In this document: piece after piece, positions 54,501-64,000 of the stretch
How positions within the stretch are numbered: position 1 is the stretch's first letter
How the letters are laid out: each line of letters opens with the position of its first letter
Source of the DNA: Ligustrum vulgare
Taxonomy: Eukaryota; Streptophyta; Magnoliopsida; Lamiales; Oleaceae
Assembly (NCBI GenBank): GCA_963555705.1
Contig: OY743174.1
Location: 63,572,234 to 63,636,233 of the forward strand
Length of the DNA stretch: 64,000 bases
Direction of reading: 5' to 3'
The notes under the pieces: model-generated
What the model saw: the letters and a program-made list of their open reading frames with translations, nothing else
Told to the model about the DNA's origin: nothing
The model's database searches: none
Translations under genes and position numbers: made by a program

Positions 54501-54890
54501 CCATTCATCCCCTTCTCTCATCCTAATTTGATGGTAACCACTTCTCAAATCAATTTTACTAAAAATGCAAGAACCATGCAATTTATCTAGCATGTATTTT
54601 AACCTAGGGATGTGATGTCGATACTTTACTGTTATGTTGTTGATGGCTCGGCAATCAACACACATCCTATAGGTTCCATCCTTCTTTGGCACTAGTAGTA
54701 CGGGTACGACACAAGGACTCATGCTCTCACGAACATATCTTTTGCTCATCAACTCCTCGACTTGCTTCTAGAGTTCTTTGGTCTCTTCCGGGTTGCTTTG
54801 ATATGCCGGTCTATTTGGAATGACGGCTATGAGAATGAAATCAATTTGGTGTTCGATGCCTCTAATGGGTGGGAGACCACTAGTCATCTT
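51592..54890 (-). mobile_element. 5'-truncated Ty3 retrotransposon (pol and 3' LTR)
   Basis: Minus-strand pol runs from about 54890 to 52086. It is followed by a 3' LTR that ends, on the minus strand, GGGGTTCGCATCA at 51592, with a TATAAATATAAT box near 51920-51935. The LTR start (upstream limit, perhaps near 52070-52100) is not resolved. Gag, protease and the 5' LTR are missing or unrecognisable above 54890. The pol order (reverse transcriptase, RNase H, integrase) identifies a Ty3/gypsy element. Confidence 0.85.
52086..54890 (-). pseudogene. Ty3 pol: reverse transcriptase, RNase H, integrase, broken
   Basis: In order on the minus strand: reverse transcriptase (54890-54340; [31 protein letters not shown]), RNase H (54306-53620; the [20 protein letters not shown] and [10 protein letters not shown] regions), integrase zinc finger ([11 protein letters not shown]), the integrase core with its three acidic positions ([32 protein letters not shown]) and a C-terminal region with INDNAYKLDLPGEY. 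A tail with GPMTRSKAKEFQESM ends at 52086. The catalytic YxDD box of the reverse transcriptase is destroyed: its tyrosine codon is a stop and both aspartates are changed. Other stops and shifts exist near 54030, 53880, 53770, 53310 and 52640. The copy is dead. Confidence 0.9.
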
Positions 54891-55488
54891 TAAATTTCTA
54901 CAACAAAGAGGTAGCTAATTAGAGAGGGACGTGTGAGATTCATCAAGTGTAAGGAGAGACTCCTTGTACACCATCAAAAGTATGTGTTGATTTCTTATAA
55001 AATCAAATATTTTGATTATCTCATCAAAATAAAGATTCTATCTCTGTGAGGCTTGCTTGAATCCACAATTAGATAATTGTAGTTTGCATACTATGTTTGG
55101 ATCTTTAGATTCAAAACCTTCGGATTGTATGACACACATCCTTATTAAGACTCTCATCAAGGAATGTGGTGTTTTTTATAACTCTTTGCTACTAGTCTTA
55201 TCTTGTAAGTATGGACATTACTATCCATGTCAATCTTCTTCTTTTAAACTCATTTATACCCTATAGGTCTTACACTTTAAAGTGGGTCAAACAAGTTCGA
55301 AAACTTATTTTCATACAAGGAGTTCATTTAAGATATCAAGGCTTCATGTCATCTCATTTCGCCAACATTTGACTTAGCTTCTGTGTAAACATAGGCTTAT
55401 CATCCTTGATTAGTAATACAATATTAAAAATCAAGGACTTGTAACTCATTAGAGTACAAATAATCCTAATATCTTTACATGGAGCTTG
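54891..55488. other. Unassigned stretch above the truncated Ty3 element
   Basis: Nothing recognisable. It may be decayed upstream sequence of the Ty3 element. A 69-codon plus-strand frame at 55057 has no known domain. Confidence 0.35.
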
Positions 55489-58200
55489 TGTAACACACTG
55501 AATTTTTCAAAATCACTTCATTTAAAACAAATTTCATTTATTTAAAAAAATAACAATATTATTTTTATAATTGAGTTTCAAAATAAATTTTATTTAAACG
55601 AATTCCTTTGAAACTAAACGATATAAATTTCTAAAATAATAGATCTTGACTTTAAAATAATAAGTTCAATAAAAGTGGGGTAGTTCAAATACAAAAGTTC
55701 TTATTCGGTGGCAAGTCCAAAACTCACGGGTCGTCACCTAGCATAATACTCTCTGTCAAACTATCTGAAGATCTACGTCAATCCTTTTTATATCAATAGT
55801 TACCTAAAAGGTTAGATGACGTGGGGGTGAGAATACACTTGCTTAATGAGTAGAATATGATGTACATGTGTTATTGCACATTAGGATATACAAGTCAACT
55901 TTACATACTCAAGACAAGTTCAAATGTATGATGAGTAGTCGATGCACATGTATGTTCTTTTCAAAAATCATGTTAGATGAGTAATAGATGCATAACCATG
56001 TTTTTTTTTCAAAAATTATGTTTTTAGGGCCTGATTATAGATTATCCCCTCTACCCCAAAGCGCTTATATGTCCATACCCGGATATCGATAAAATGGCCA
56101 TATCACATCAAATTACATAGGACTATTCATCCTTTAGGGCTTCTACATCATGTTATCTGTCACCGTGTTCAACTCCAACAGAGATATTAGATCACCACGT
56201 CGTTCTTCACAACCCTCGGAGTCGCGAGATGCTTCCTCATCATCAACATTGGTCATATTACATCAGATTACATAGGACTATTTCATTCTTAAGGATTTCT
56301 ACATCCCTGTCATCTTTCACCCTGTTCGACTCTAACAGAGATATTAGATCACCATGTTGTTCCTCACAACTCTTGAAGTCGCGAGGTGCTCTCGACATCA
56401 TTAACATCAATATCCATATTGATTATCGAGGGGGCTAGAGTTCAAATCTATAATCCATATGCAAAAAACTCTTCTTTATGCATAAACTTTCTTTCATGAT
56501 TCATTATCTATCAAATGCTATTGCATTTCTAAAACATCATCTATCGAATATCATTTCCTTTCCAAAACATGCACCGAATGTAATTTCATCATATTCTGTT
56601 ATCACATTATATAACATAATAAGGTATATCGAATATTCAATTCATTAATCCAATGATTCAAGTAACCATGTTCAACTCACATATAATGAATCATTAATCA
56701 CATAAACATATTTACTCACTTATCATCATATACTTCAAATAAACATAATCCACTCACTTATTAATAAAACACTTATCATAACAAATCTACTCACATCTAA
56801 TAACCAATTAAATATATCCCTCTCACGTCATAAATCAAATACTTCAAGTAAACATATTCGACTCACATCATTAATCAAATAAACATTTCTATTTACTTAT
56901 TATCATAAACATAATCCACCCACTCATAATGAAACCATATAATTCAACTAAACCTATTCGACTCATTTATCATTAATCAAATACTTCAAATAATAAATCT
57001 TACTCATATCATAATTCTTATAAAGATATTAAAGTCTAATAACCAAATAAAATATCTCACTCATAGTTTAATGGATGAATATATCCATAATGGCTCCTTG
57101 AGTAGTTTTCTCTTCGAATAGAAGTCTTTCGGCTAACTTTGGATGGAGTTTGTGGAGAAATAAATATATAACTCTTCGTACATAAATCTGCACGATTTTT
57201 GCAATATATCTATGAAAAGATAATCAAATTAGGAGTTCAATGAACTTTACGGTTTGTAAATCGGAGTTGTAAATCAAAAGTTACTGCTGAATGAAGTTCG
57301 GTTGACACAATGTCAATTTGGTGTCGATACCAAAGTATCAGAATACCATTTTTTCATTGTTTTAAGCCCAAGTGAACATGGTATCGACACCAAACTAGTA
57401 GGTGTCGACACAATGTGTATTTTTAGAGTTTGAAATCCATTTTTCTTGATTTCTTTGATCCAAAATCATTTGTTTTGATAAAGAACTTTGAGAAAACATG
57501 TTTGCCAATGAAAAGAATGAATTTTAACGGATTGAAACATGATTTTGACATGAAATTCTTACCTTAGGGTCTTGAAGTTGAAGAACCATTTTGAAAGCAT
57601 TTCTCTCTATGATTTTCATTTGTTAGGCATTGATTCAGAAGCTTGGCTATTTATAAGATGAAGGGGATGCATGAAATGGAGTAAAATCATAGTTGTAGGA
57701 GATCAGAACTTACCTTAGTAACAAAGAAAGGATTAAGAGGTCATATCCATTAAGTAGGAGGTGGAATACATAATACATGCAAGCAGAAGGTGTGAGAAGC
57801 AGGTTGGTGGATTCATGAAGACATCAAGTCGACCATAAGGTAATAGGATGCCACCTCATGCTTCAAACTTTTCCCAAAATTCAGTTTCAAGGTGTGTCTT
57901 GGTTGAGATAATATTTGAGGTATCAAATGGAGTTAAAACCTTGTTTTATTGGTACCGTTTCAAAGTACTCGCAATGTACTTTAATGTGCAATTTACCACG
58001 CAAGAAAAGGATAACCGATGGAAAAGTTATGGCTTGCCAAACTAAGGCACTTAAAACTAATTTTCTCAACATTCGGTAAAGTACTAACTTTAAAAATTCA
58101 CCGAAATTTGTCCATTGGTCGAACTGAGAAATGGATTTGAAATTCTTGAAGCTTGTTTCAAGAACTTATTCTGTACATATATTACATGTATTAAAAGGAG
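55489..58200 (-). mobile_element. Probable long LTR remnant (Ty3/chromovirus-like)
   Basis: The plus strand begins TGTAACACACTGAATTTTTC, which is the inverse of an LTR end AGTGTGTTACA. The following 2.5 kb is non-coding, with CAACTCCAACAGAGATATTAG, a near-duplicate about 160 bp later, and many short words seen in long chromovirus LTRs. The other border was not found, so the length is a guess. Frames such as 56229-56438 are not credible genes. Confidence 0.45.
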
Positions 58201-58231
58201 GTCGGAAGATATCAAATGGGTCCATGGAAGA

Positions 58232-58330
58232 GGGCACTTAAATACGTTTTTTACGTAACTTTTCTTTATGATAATATTCCCGAGGGGCACTTAAACACGT
58301 TTTTGACGTAACTTTTCTTTATAATAATAT
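58232..58330. repeat. Tandem duplication, about 52-bp period
   Basis: GGGCACTTAAATACG...ACGTAACTTTTCTTTATGATAATA is followed by a second copy from 58284, with a few substitutions. Confidence 0.85.
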
Positions 58331-58979
58331 ACTCATTTTTCTTTATTTAAATTCCAAAATAATTAAATAAATTCTAAAAATAACTTCTTACGTCATAATG
58401 GACAATTAAGGACGTCATAATTCTCAGGTTGTTAAAGTTTGTGCGTCCTTAGTCGTCATCATGTCCTAAGTAGCGAGCGCATCCCAAGTGTCGATCTGTG
58501 TCTCATTCAATGTAAGAACAGTTTCTGGCCTATTTAATCGATTAAAAATATATATGTAAAATCACAAACTCTTTCATATTCTACTTTTACTCACACTATC
58601 TTTTCTTAGGTGAACAATTTCTCCAAGAAAATAACAAATTACAAGATAAAGACTTTCTTCTCGATGGTAATGTAGAAATAATATTCAACCATATTTTGGA
58701 TATCCCACAAAAGTATATCTTGGACTAAAGAATTATAGTACAATATTGATTTAGATTATCTGACTTTCAAGAATTATGATTGTTACGACCATATCTAAAT
58801 GGACTTAACACATCATCTATGAAGTATCTAGTCATCGTCCGGACTCATGTAGTTGGATTCATCCTCACAAGACTCAATAGTTTGGCCATATTTCGGAGCT
58901 TAAAGACTATCTTTAACACTAATAACATCAGATTGATTATACAGGAGTTCACATCCCGGAAAGGTGACAAGACTAGTTA

Positions 58980-59470
58980 GTGTGTCAGGAAGATTTGACT
59001 CGTCTGCTGAAGAGGCGGGTTGATGTGACAACATCTTTAAGGGGATGTGGCAGTAGCCGCAACCCTATTGTAGAAGGTGATGATTATTTCCAAGAAAATG
59101 GTTTAACTCATGAAGAGTTGGTGACCTGCCACGTGTAAAGGGTGACACTTGTCACAATCTTAAGCAATAACCCCCCTATAAATGGGCTGCAATACCCACA
59201 AAGAAAGAGATTAGTAATTCAATAAATTACACACAATATACGTAATCTCACTCCCTTTTCTCTCTTCTACACACTTATATTTCCGCATCCAATTATATTT
59301 GCTCACAATGAGTCTTGACTTGAGCATCGGAGTTCAAACGGGTGTCATCCTGGTCCCCGTTGCATACTGACCATTTGTTAAAGCGCACAAGAAGTCTACG
59401 TGTTCAAGAGAAGAGTTGAGACATGATGATCCAAAGAACTACAGATTTTATGGTCAACAATAATACAATA
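58980..59470 (+). mobile_element. LTR remnant with promoter-like features
   Basis: The stretch contains CCCCTATAAATGGGCTGC (59163-59180), a good plant LTR TATA box, followed by CTCACTCCCTTTTCTCTC and GACTTGAGCATCGGAGT. The last is a phrase widely found in the R/U5 part of plant Ty3 LTRs. Possible ends are TGTCAGGAAG near 58982 and GGTCAACA near 59458, but no target duplication supports them. No internal region is attached. Confidence 0.5.
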
Positions 59471-60166
59471 TTCTTCTGAAATATTATACTAAAATATTGA
59501 ACGAAAAATTATATTCAAGCAAATATTTATCTATCATAAATTGGTATAATCAAAACGATATGATCAGATCGAATATCTATATGACTTTGTTATGTAACCC
59601 AAGTTAAGAGAACACAACATTTTTGTTTTGAACAAGAAGAGTGAATTTCTATGTCAATTCAATTGACTTGAACTTCGTGACGTAAAAAAAAGTACTTTAT
59701 TTTTGTTCAGTTGGCTAGAATTTGTGCTGATAATATGTTATAAACTAGAGAGAAAATGAGAAGATGATATAGGAGTTAATAGACTGTATGTTTTATTAAG
59801 AACAAATGCCCCATATATGTAGGAAAGAATTAGAGATATAATGGTAATAATAACCAGGGTTGTGATTGGTCTATTCAAGGTGATGTAGCGTCACGTATGT
59901 TTTCCGTCTGTCACGTCATCAATTCTGTTAAAAAAGCAAAGCGAGTGACTAACGTTCAACATTTTGATAAGCTTAGTCATCAAAACTCGACACTTTAAAT
60001 TTTATGCTTTGTTTGTTAATAACTTTGTGTTTAAAAACATGTTTTTTTATGTTTTTGAGGTAAAATATGTGGTTCAAAGTGGAGAGAGAAAATGTGTGGT
60101 TAAAAAGATTTGGAAAGTTGTGTTGTTTAAAAACACTTTTTTATGGTTTACCAAACATAGAGTTAG
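59471..60166. other. AT-rich stretch with a MITE-like end pair
   Basis: No gene. From about 59990 to 60160, TTTATGCTTTGTTTGTTAAT on the left and GGTTTACCAAACATAGAG on the right are roughly inverse, and the interior has ATGTGTGGTTAAAAAG. This is probably a small MITE of the kind seen in NRPE1 introns. An open frame across 59964-60536 runs into the next LTR and is not a credible gene. Confidence 0.35.
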
Positions 60167-61190
60167 TGATACGATCCGGACCAGGCATCGAAGGCCGAAG
60201 TCAAGACATCGGCAGTATGACGGTGATCTACGTGGAAAACAGAGCAAGTTCCGTGTTGGGGGGGAGTCGGGAGGAAGAAAGGATCAAGCCGAGTTGAGTG
60301 ATCGAAGTTATTTGTGCAGAAAAGTCATTATGACCGTGATGAAGGACCTTCACAGCCGTAACTCTTATAATCACGGCCGTAAAATCTATTATCACGCCGT
60401 AACCAAGTCTTGGGGAAAAAGGAATAATTTCAGCAGAACAAGGCTTACAGCCGTAAGTCTGGAAGTTACGGCCGTAACATCCAAGCCGGGGGCATTTCAC
60501 GGCTGTAATCAAATTCATCACGGGTGTAACTACTGAAGCAGTTTTGGACCAGAGAGGGGCTTACAGCCGTAAGCCCGATATTTACGGCCGTAACCGAGGA
60601 GCGGATTAGATTTCCGGGATTTTCCATATTTTGCAGATTTTTAATTCCTTTTCTTTTATTTAGTTATTTTAGTATTTTACTTTAATTAGAATTCTATTTT
60701 GAGTCAATTAACGGCTAGGTTATTTTTCTTATTTATATTCCTTTTCATGATTGTAAAGAATAGTTTGAGTTATTGATTAATTGAGAGAGGATTCTCCAAA
60801 TTGAAAGGTTGATTTATTCCCTTTTTCTTGAACTTATCAAAGATCCGATCTTTGTGGCTTTTATCAAGGAATTGAAAACCCTTGTGGCGTTCACCAATCT
60901 TGGTTCTTCAATCCGCATCGTCATTAATTGCGTCGTGATTGTCGGGTCAAGGTTTTATCGTCGATCTATCTTTAATTCCATTGTTTATTTCCTCGTGTTC
61001 TTGTTTATTTTCGTGTTTGATTCTGATTTAGATCTTTTCTAGGTTTTAATTGTGTTATTCCGCGTGTTTGTCGAGATTCACCGATTGGGATCACGTAAGT
61101 TAGTAATCCATCGAAGACATAGACATAAGTTTAGTGATTATCGAGATAACTAACTCCAACTTGAAAGTTATACCCTTTCTATATAATTTT
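60167..61190 (+). mobile_element. LTR related to that of the non-autonomous element, palindrome-rich
   Basis: The plus strand starts TGATACGATCCGGACC, similar to the minus-strand LTR start TGATGTGATCTAGGACC of the element at 39-42 kb. It shares an ordered set of downstream features: a TTATTTATA stretch near 60732, GAACTTATCAAAGATCCGAT, CTTGTGGCGTTCACC and ATCCGCATCGTC. It is therefore a diverged family member in the opposite orientation. The end is not defined and no internal region was recognised. Confidence 0.65.
60328..60593. promoter_or_regulatory. Palindrome cluster in the LTR at 60 kb
   Basis: About ten units: perfect TTACGGCCGTAA at 60466 and 60582, TTACAGCCGTAA at 60445 and 60561, TCACGGCCGTAA at 60371, TCACGGCTGTAA at 60497, and weaker ones near 60328, 60350, 60392 and 60518. 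They precede the TATA-like stretch by about 140-400 bp. Confidence 0.6.
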
Positions 61191-61229
61191 AACTTAAATA
61201 GACTGAAGAAAGTATAGTCATATTCCTTT

Positions 61230-61990
61230 ATTCAGGGTCGGCCCTTAGGTAAGGCCACAGTCCTGGGCCTCCAATTTTGGGGGCCCAAAAAAATCAGGTT
61301 TTTGTTAAAAAAATATATAATTAAATTAGTAATTAAATAATTAATGTCACAAGTATACAATTTATGGTCACATGTTTCAAGTCATAAATTTTAAAGGTCC
61401 TAAATTATCAAATTTATTAATCACAAATTACAAATTTTATAGGTCACAACTTTTTGTTGTCATGAATTATCAAATTAATCGGTCACAACTCTCTTATTGG
61501 TCATAAGTCAAAAAATTTATAGGTCACGACATCTTTCTATATCACAAATTTTGTAAATTTAGGTCACAACTTATTTTTTGGTCACAATTTACAAATCTCG
61601 TAAGTTACAACTTTTTTATCGATTACAAATCTCGAATTTTGTATGCCACAACTTTTTCTCGGTCACAAATCTCGATTTTGGCTCCGTTTGGCGGCTCAAA
61701 TAAATATAATTTGAATTATAATGTGTATTATTTGAATTTTCTAGGTAAGAGGTGGAGTTAAAAATTTGTGAGAAAAAATGTGTATAGTTAAAAAGTGGTA
61801 TGAGAAATTGTGCCCATTATAATATCAAATTAAAGTGCTAGCCAAACACAGCCGTTATAAGTCACAGTTTTTATTTTTCGGTCACAATTTACAAATTTCT
61901 AAAGTCACAACTTATTTATAGATCACAAATCTCGAATTTTGTAGGTCACAACTTCATCTCAATCGCAAATTTCAAGTTAATTTTGCACTC
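61230..61990. repeat. Degenerate GGTCACAA repeats with an embedded MITE
   Basis: After CAGGGTCGGCCCTTAGG (61235), which resembles a hAT-type terminal repeat, the words GGTCACAACTTTTT and GTCACAAATT with small variants recur about a dozen times at uneven spacing, 30-60 bp. At 61679-61855 a short element with ends GGCTCCGTTTGGC and GCCAAACACAGCC interrupts the series. I found no matching second hAT end in the window. Confidence 0.5.
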
Positions 61991-64000
61991 ATAAGGTTCG
62001 ATGAAATGCCACAATGAGATTTTTTTTTTTTTTTTTTCAAATTTGAGAGATTCTTTCGAGCATATATGTTCATAACTTATTTATCATTGAAAATGATTTC
62101 GATGAAAATTTATGAAAATATGTTGATTATACAATCATATAAAATAAAGAAATATTTACAAATAACATCTTTTTACAAATCAAAATTTATGAAAATATGA
62201 TGATTATACAATCATATCAAATAAATAAAAAATAGACAAATAACATCTTTTTCACATTTATTTTTATTTAAATATAATAATCCACTTTTTTTTCATTTTC
62301 AATATAACACATTTACATCTAATATATTTAATACGACTCTTACTAAATACGTCAAGAGGTGATCACCTTTGCAATAAACAATGCCATGTACACAGGCAGA
62401 TTATTATACTTGTAGTTTTTATTCAACTTATGCAAGTCTGAACACTCCTAGTTCTATGAAACTATTCTAAAGGAGAATAGGTCAATCCATAAAATCCAAT
62501 TAGACAAATACACACATGAGCTAAGATGCAACTTCGAGAACAAAACTACAACAAACTAAAATTCCATTACACATTTATCGAACCGGCATACATGAACCTA
62601 TGCAAAGTAAATGGTGTAATAGCATCAATAGAAATATCCTTGATATCAGAACCATGTAAGGGAGGGAGCATGTTACCCTGTTCCAGATGAAAAATCCACT
62701 TGCATACACGAACCATTTCATTATCATCATATGCTAACATATACTATCAGCTCCTAGATACTGTAAAATCATCATCTCACTATTAAAAATCCAGAATATA
62801 TAAATAAATAAATCATTCTCATTTATAAACAAAACCATCAATAGTGAAAAACATATATTTCTCACATGTTTGGATCACCTTCATATTCAATATTATTGTT
62901 GCAAATGTAATAAATTCCTTGAGTTGATTGTTCCTTGAGAAAAATTCTGGAACCAAGTTGATACACATAAATGGGAAACTGCAATCAAATGACAATATGG
63001 ACAATATTCAGTAATACTAATTATTGTCCTTATTTAGTATTAAATAATCATAATGGAAAACTTTGCTTATCTTGACTAAAAACTGGCTAGCCTACAAACT
63101 TTGACAGCTTTATTAACCTTCATATGTTATGAAAATTCTAATAAGTATCAGATTAAGAATACAAAATTGGCTTCTTCATAGGGGAGATCTAGATTTTTCC
63201 TCTTCATTCGCTTTACCTGACCAAGCCTCTATGATTTCTTAGATGAGTTCTTTGATCTTCCAAAGTTGGATGATGAAATTTTGCAAACTTCAAATTTTGA
63301 TCGCTCATATTCTTCCCCACCTTCACCAACAGAGCTTTGCTGTCAATTAAATGTAAGATAATAAGGGATACTCAATAGATGTGCATTTAAAGTATTTCCA
63401 AAAAAAAAAATATTTTGATAGAATGTCACATGAAGGAAATTATCACTATTACTTTTCTCTTAACCTCTAGGCTGAACCTTGTAAAAAAATTCGCACCCAA
63501 TGACCACATGCATCATATTTAAAGGATATTATAAGGCAAGCAAAAAATATATTATATTACAGTTCTCTCCTTAGTACCACATAAGTAGCCAAAATTTTAC
63601 CAAGCAGCCTCAGCTTCTATATAAAATTCAACAATCAATCACAAATCCAAAGGTCAGTTCTTCTGATGCTAAAGTTTTCCATTGAGGATTTTGAGTTTCC
63701 TTAAGACTCCAAATCACATTGAAAATTACTTTAAGTAAATCAAGTGCAAAGCACTGAAACTCAATAACTAGAACACGTTGATCGGTTTACATTGGAAGAA
63801 ATTTAGTGAACAACAATGGTTAATGATTCTACTAACCTGTTGATTTGTGATTTTCGTATCAGTTAATGACTTAATGTGGACTCTGGAGCAGATTACAATG
63901 TGCATCGTCCTGTTGAAAATACCAAAGTACAGCTGTCCATGTTAAACTGTGTATACCAATTCTCACTCATTTTTAGAATTCAATGCCTCGGGGTGGACAA
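61991..64000. other. AT-rich end of the window; possible exon remnants, unassigned
   Basis: Two stretches look more coding-like than their surroundings. Minus strand 62580-62740 reads NEMVRVCKWIFHLEQGNMLP then DISIDAITPFTLHRFMYAG. Plus strand 63213-63350 reads SLYDFLDEFFDLPKLDDEIL and SYSSPPSPTELCC before GTAAGATAA. The minus frame over the latter is also open, so the strand is undecided. At 63890-63950 (minus) HGQLYFGIFNR resembles the Helitron helicase HGQLYVAVSR motif. I cannot assign any of these to a gene. Confidence 0.3.

Noticed and set aside
59964..60536. 190-codon plus-strand frame spanning a MITE and an LTR start
   Set aside because: It crosses two unrelated elements, has no domain, and reads through the palindrome cluster; its length is chance.

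Overview
This window is nuclear DNA of a flowering plant, most likely a eudicot. It has one long, intron-rich gene, many plant-type LTR retrotransposons, L1-like LINEs, a SINE, MITEs and Helitrons, and a fragment of the chloroplast clpP gene. I cannot name the species.

Region 1 (about 2.5-28.7 kb, minus strand) is one complete gene: NRPE1, the largest subunit of plant RNA polymerase V. I placed 18 coding exons by splice sites and reading-phase continuity (start 27522, stop 2649; about 2,028 residues), plus a 5' UTR exon near 28.6 kb. The catalytic core, a WG-rich Argonaute-binding region, a DeCL-type domain and an unusual second array of GW repeats at the extreme C-terminus are all readable. 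One intron has grown to 10.5 kb and holds a same-sense L1 LINE, the 5' end of a Ty3-type LTR element, a second L1 relic and the chloroplast insert. Another intron holds an opposite-sense fragment of the same L1 family. The 5' UTR intron carries a SINE with a perfect 17-bp target duplication.

Region 2 (28.9-37.6 kb) is intergenic: a hAT-type MITE with a perfect 8-bp duplication, a tandem 0.8-kb repeat running into a Helitron tail, a PPR-gene fragment, a solo LTR and a Tourist-like MITE.

Region 3 (37.8-51.2 kb) is a nest. A Helitron (37756-51241) was split by a 12-kb Athila/Tat-like Ty3 element (38330-50373). That element was entered by a small non-autonomous LTR element carrying one 372-codon ORF (39170-42073) and by a 2.6-kb solo LTR (44523-47122). 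Each of the three LTR insertions has a matching 5-bp target duplication.

Region 4 (51.6-64 kb) holds a broken Ty3 polyprotein, several LTR remnants, small MITEs and low-information AT-rich DNA.

The most unusual signal is a 12-bp palindrome, TTACGGCCGTAA, with TTACGGCCGTGA and other variants. It occurs in clusters in the upstream part of LTRs belonging to at least two clearly different retrotransposon families, upstream of the presumed promoters. The only clearly functional host gene here is NRPE1, a core component of the RNA-directed DNA methylation machinery that silences elements of the kinds filling its introns and flanks.
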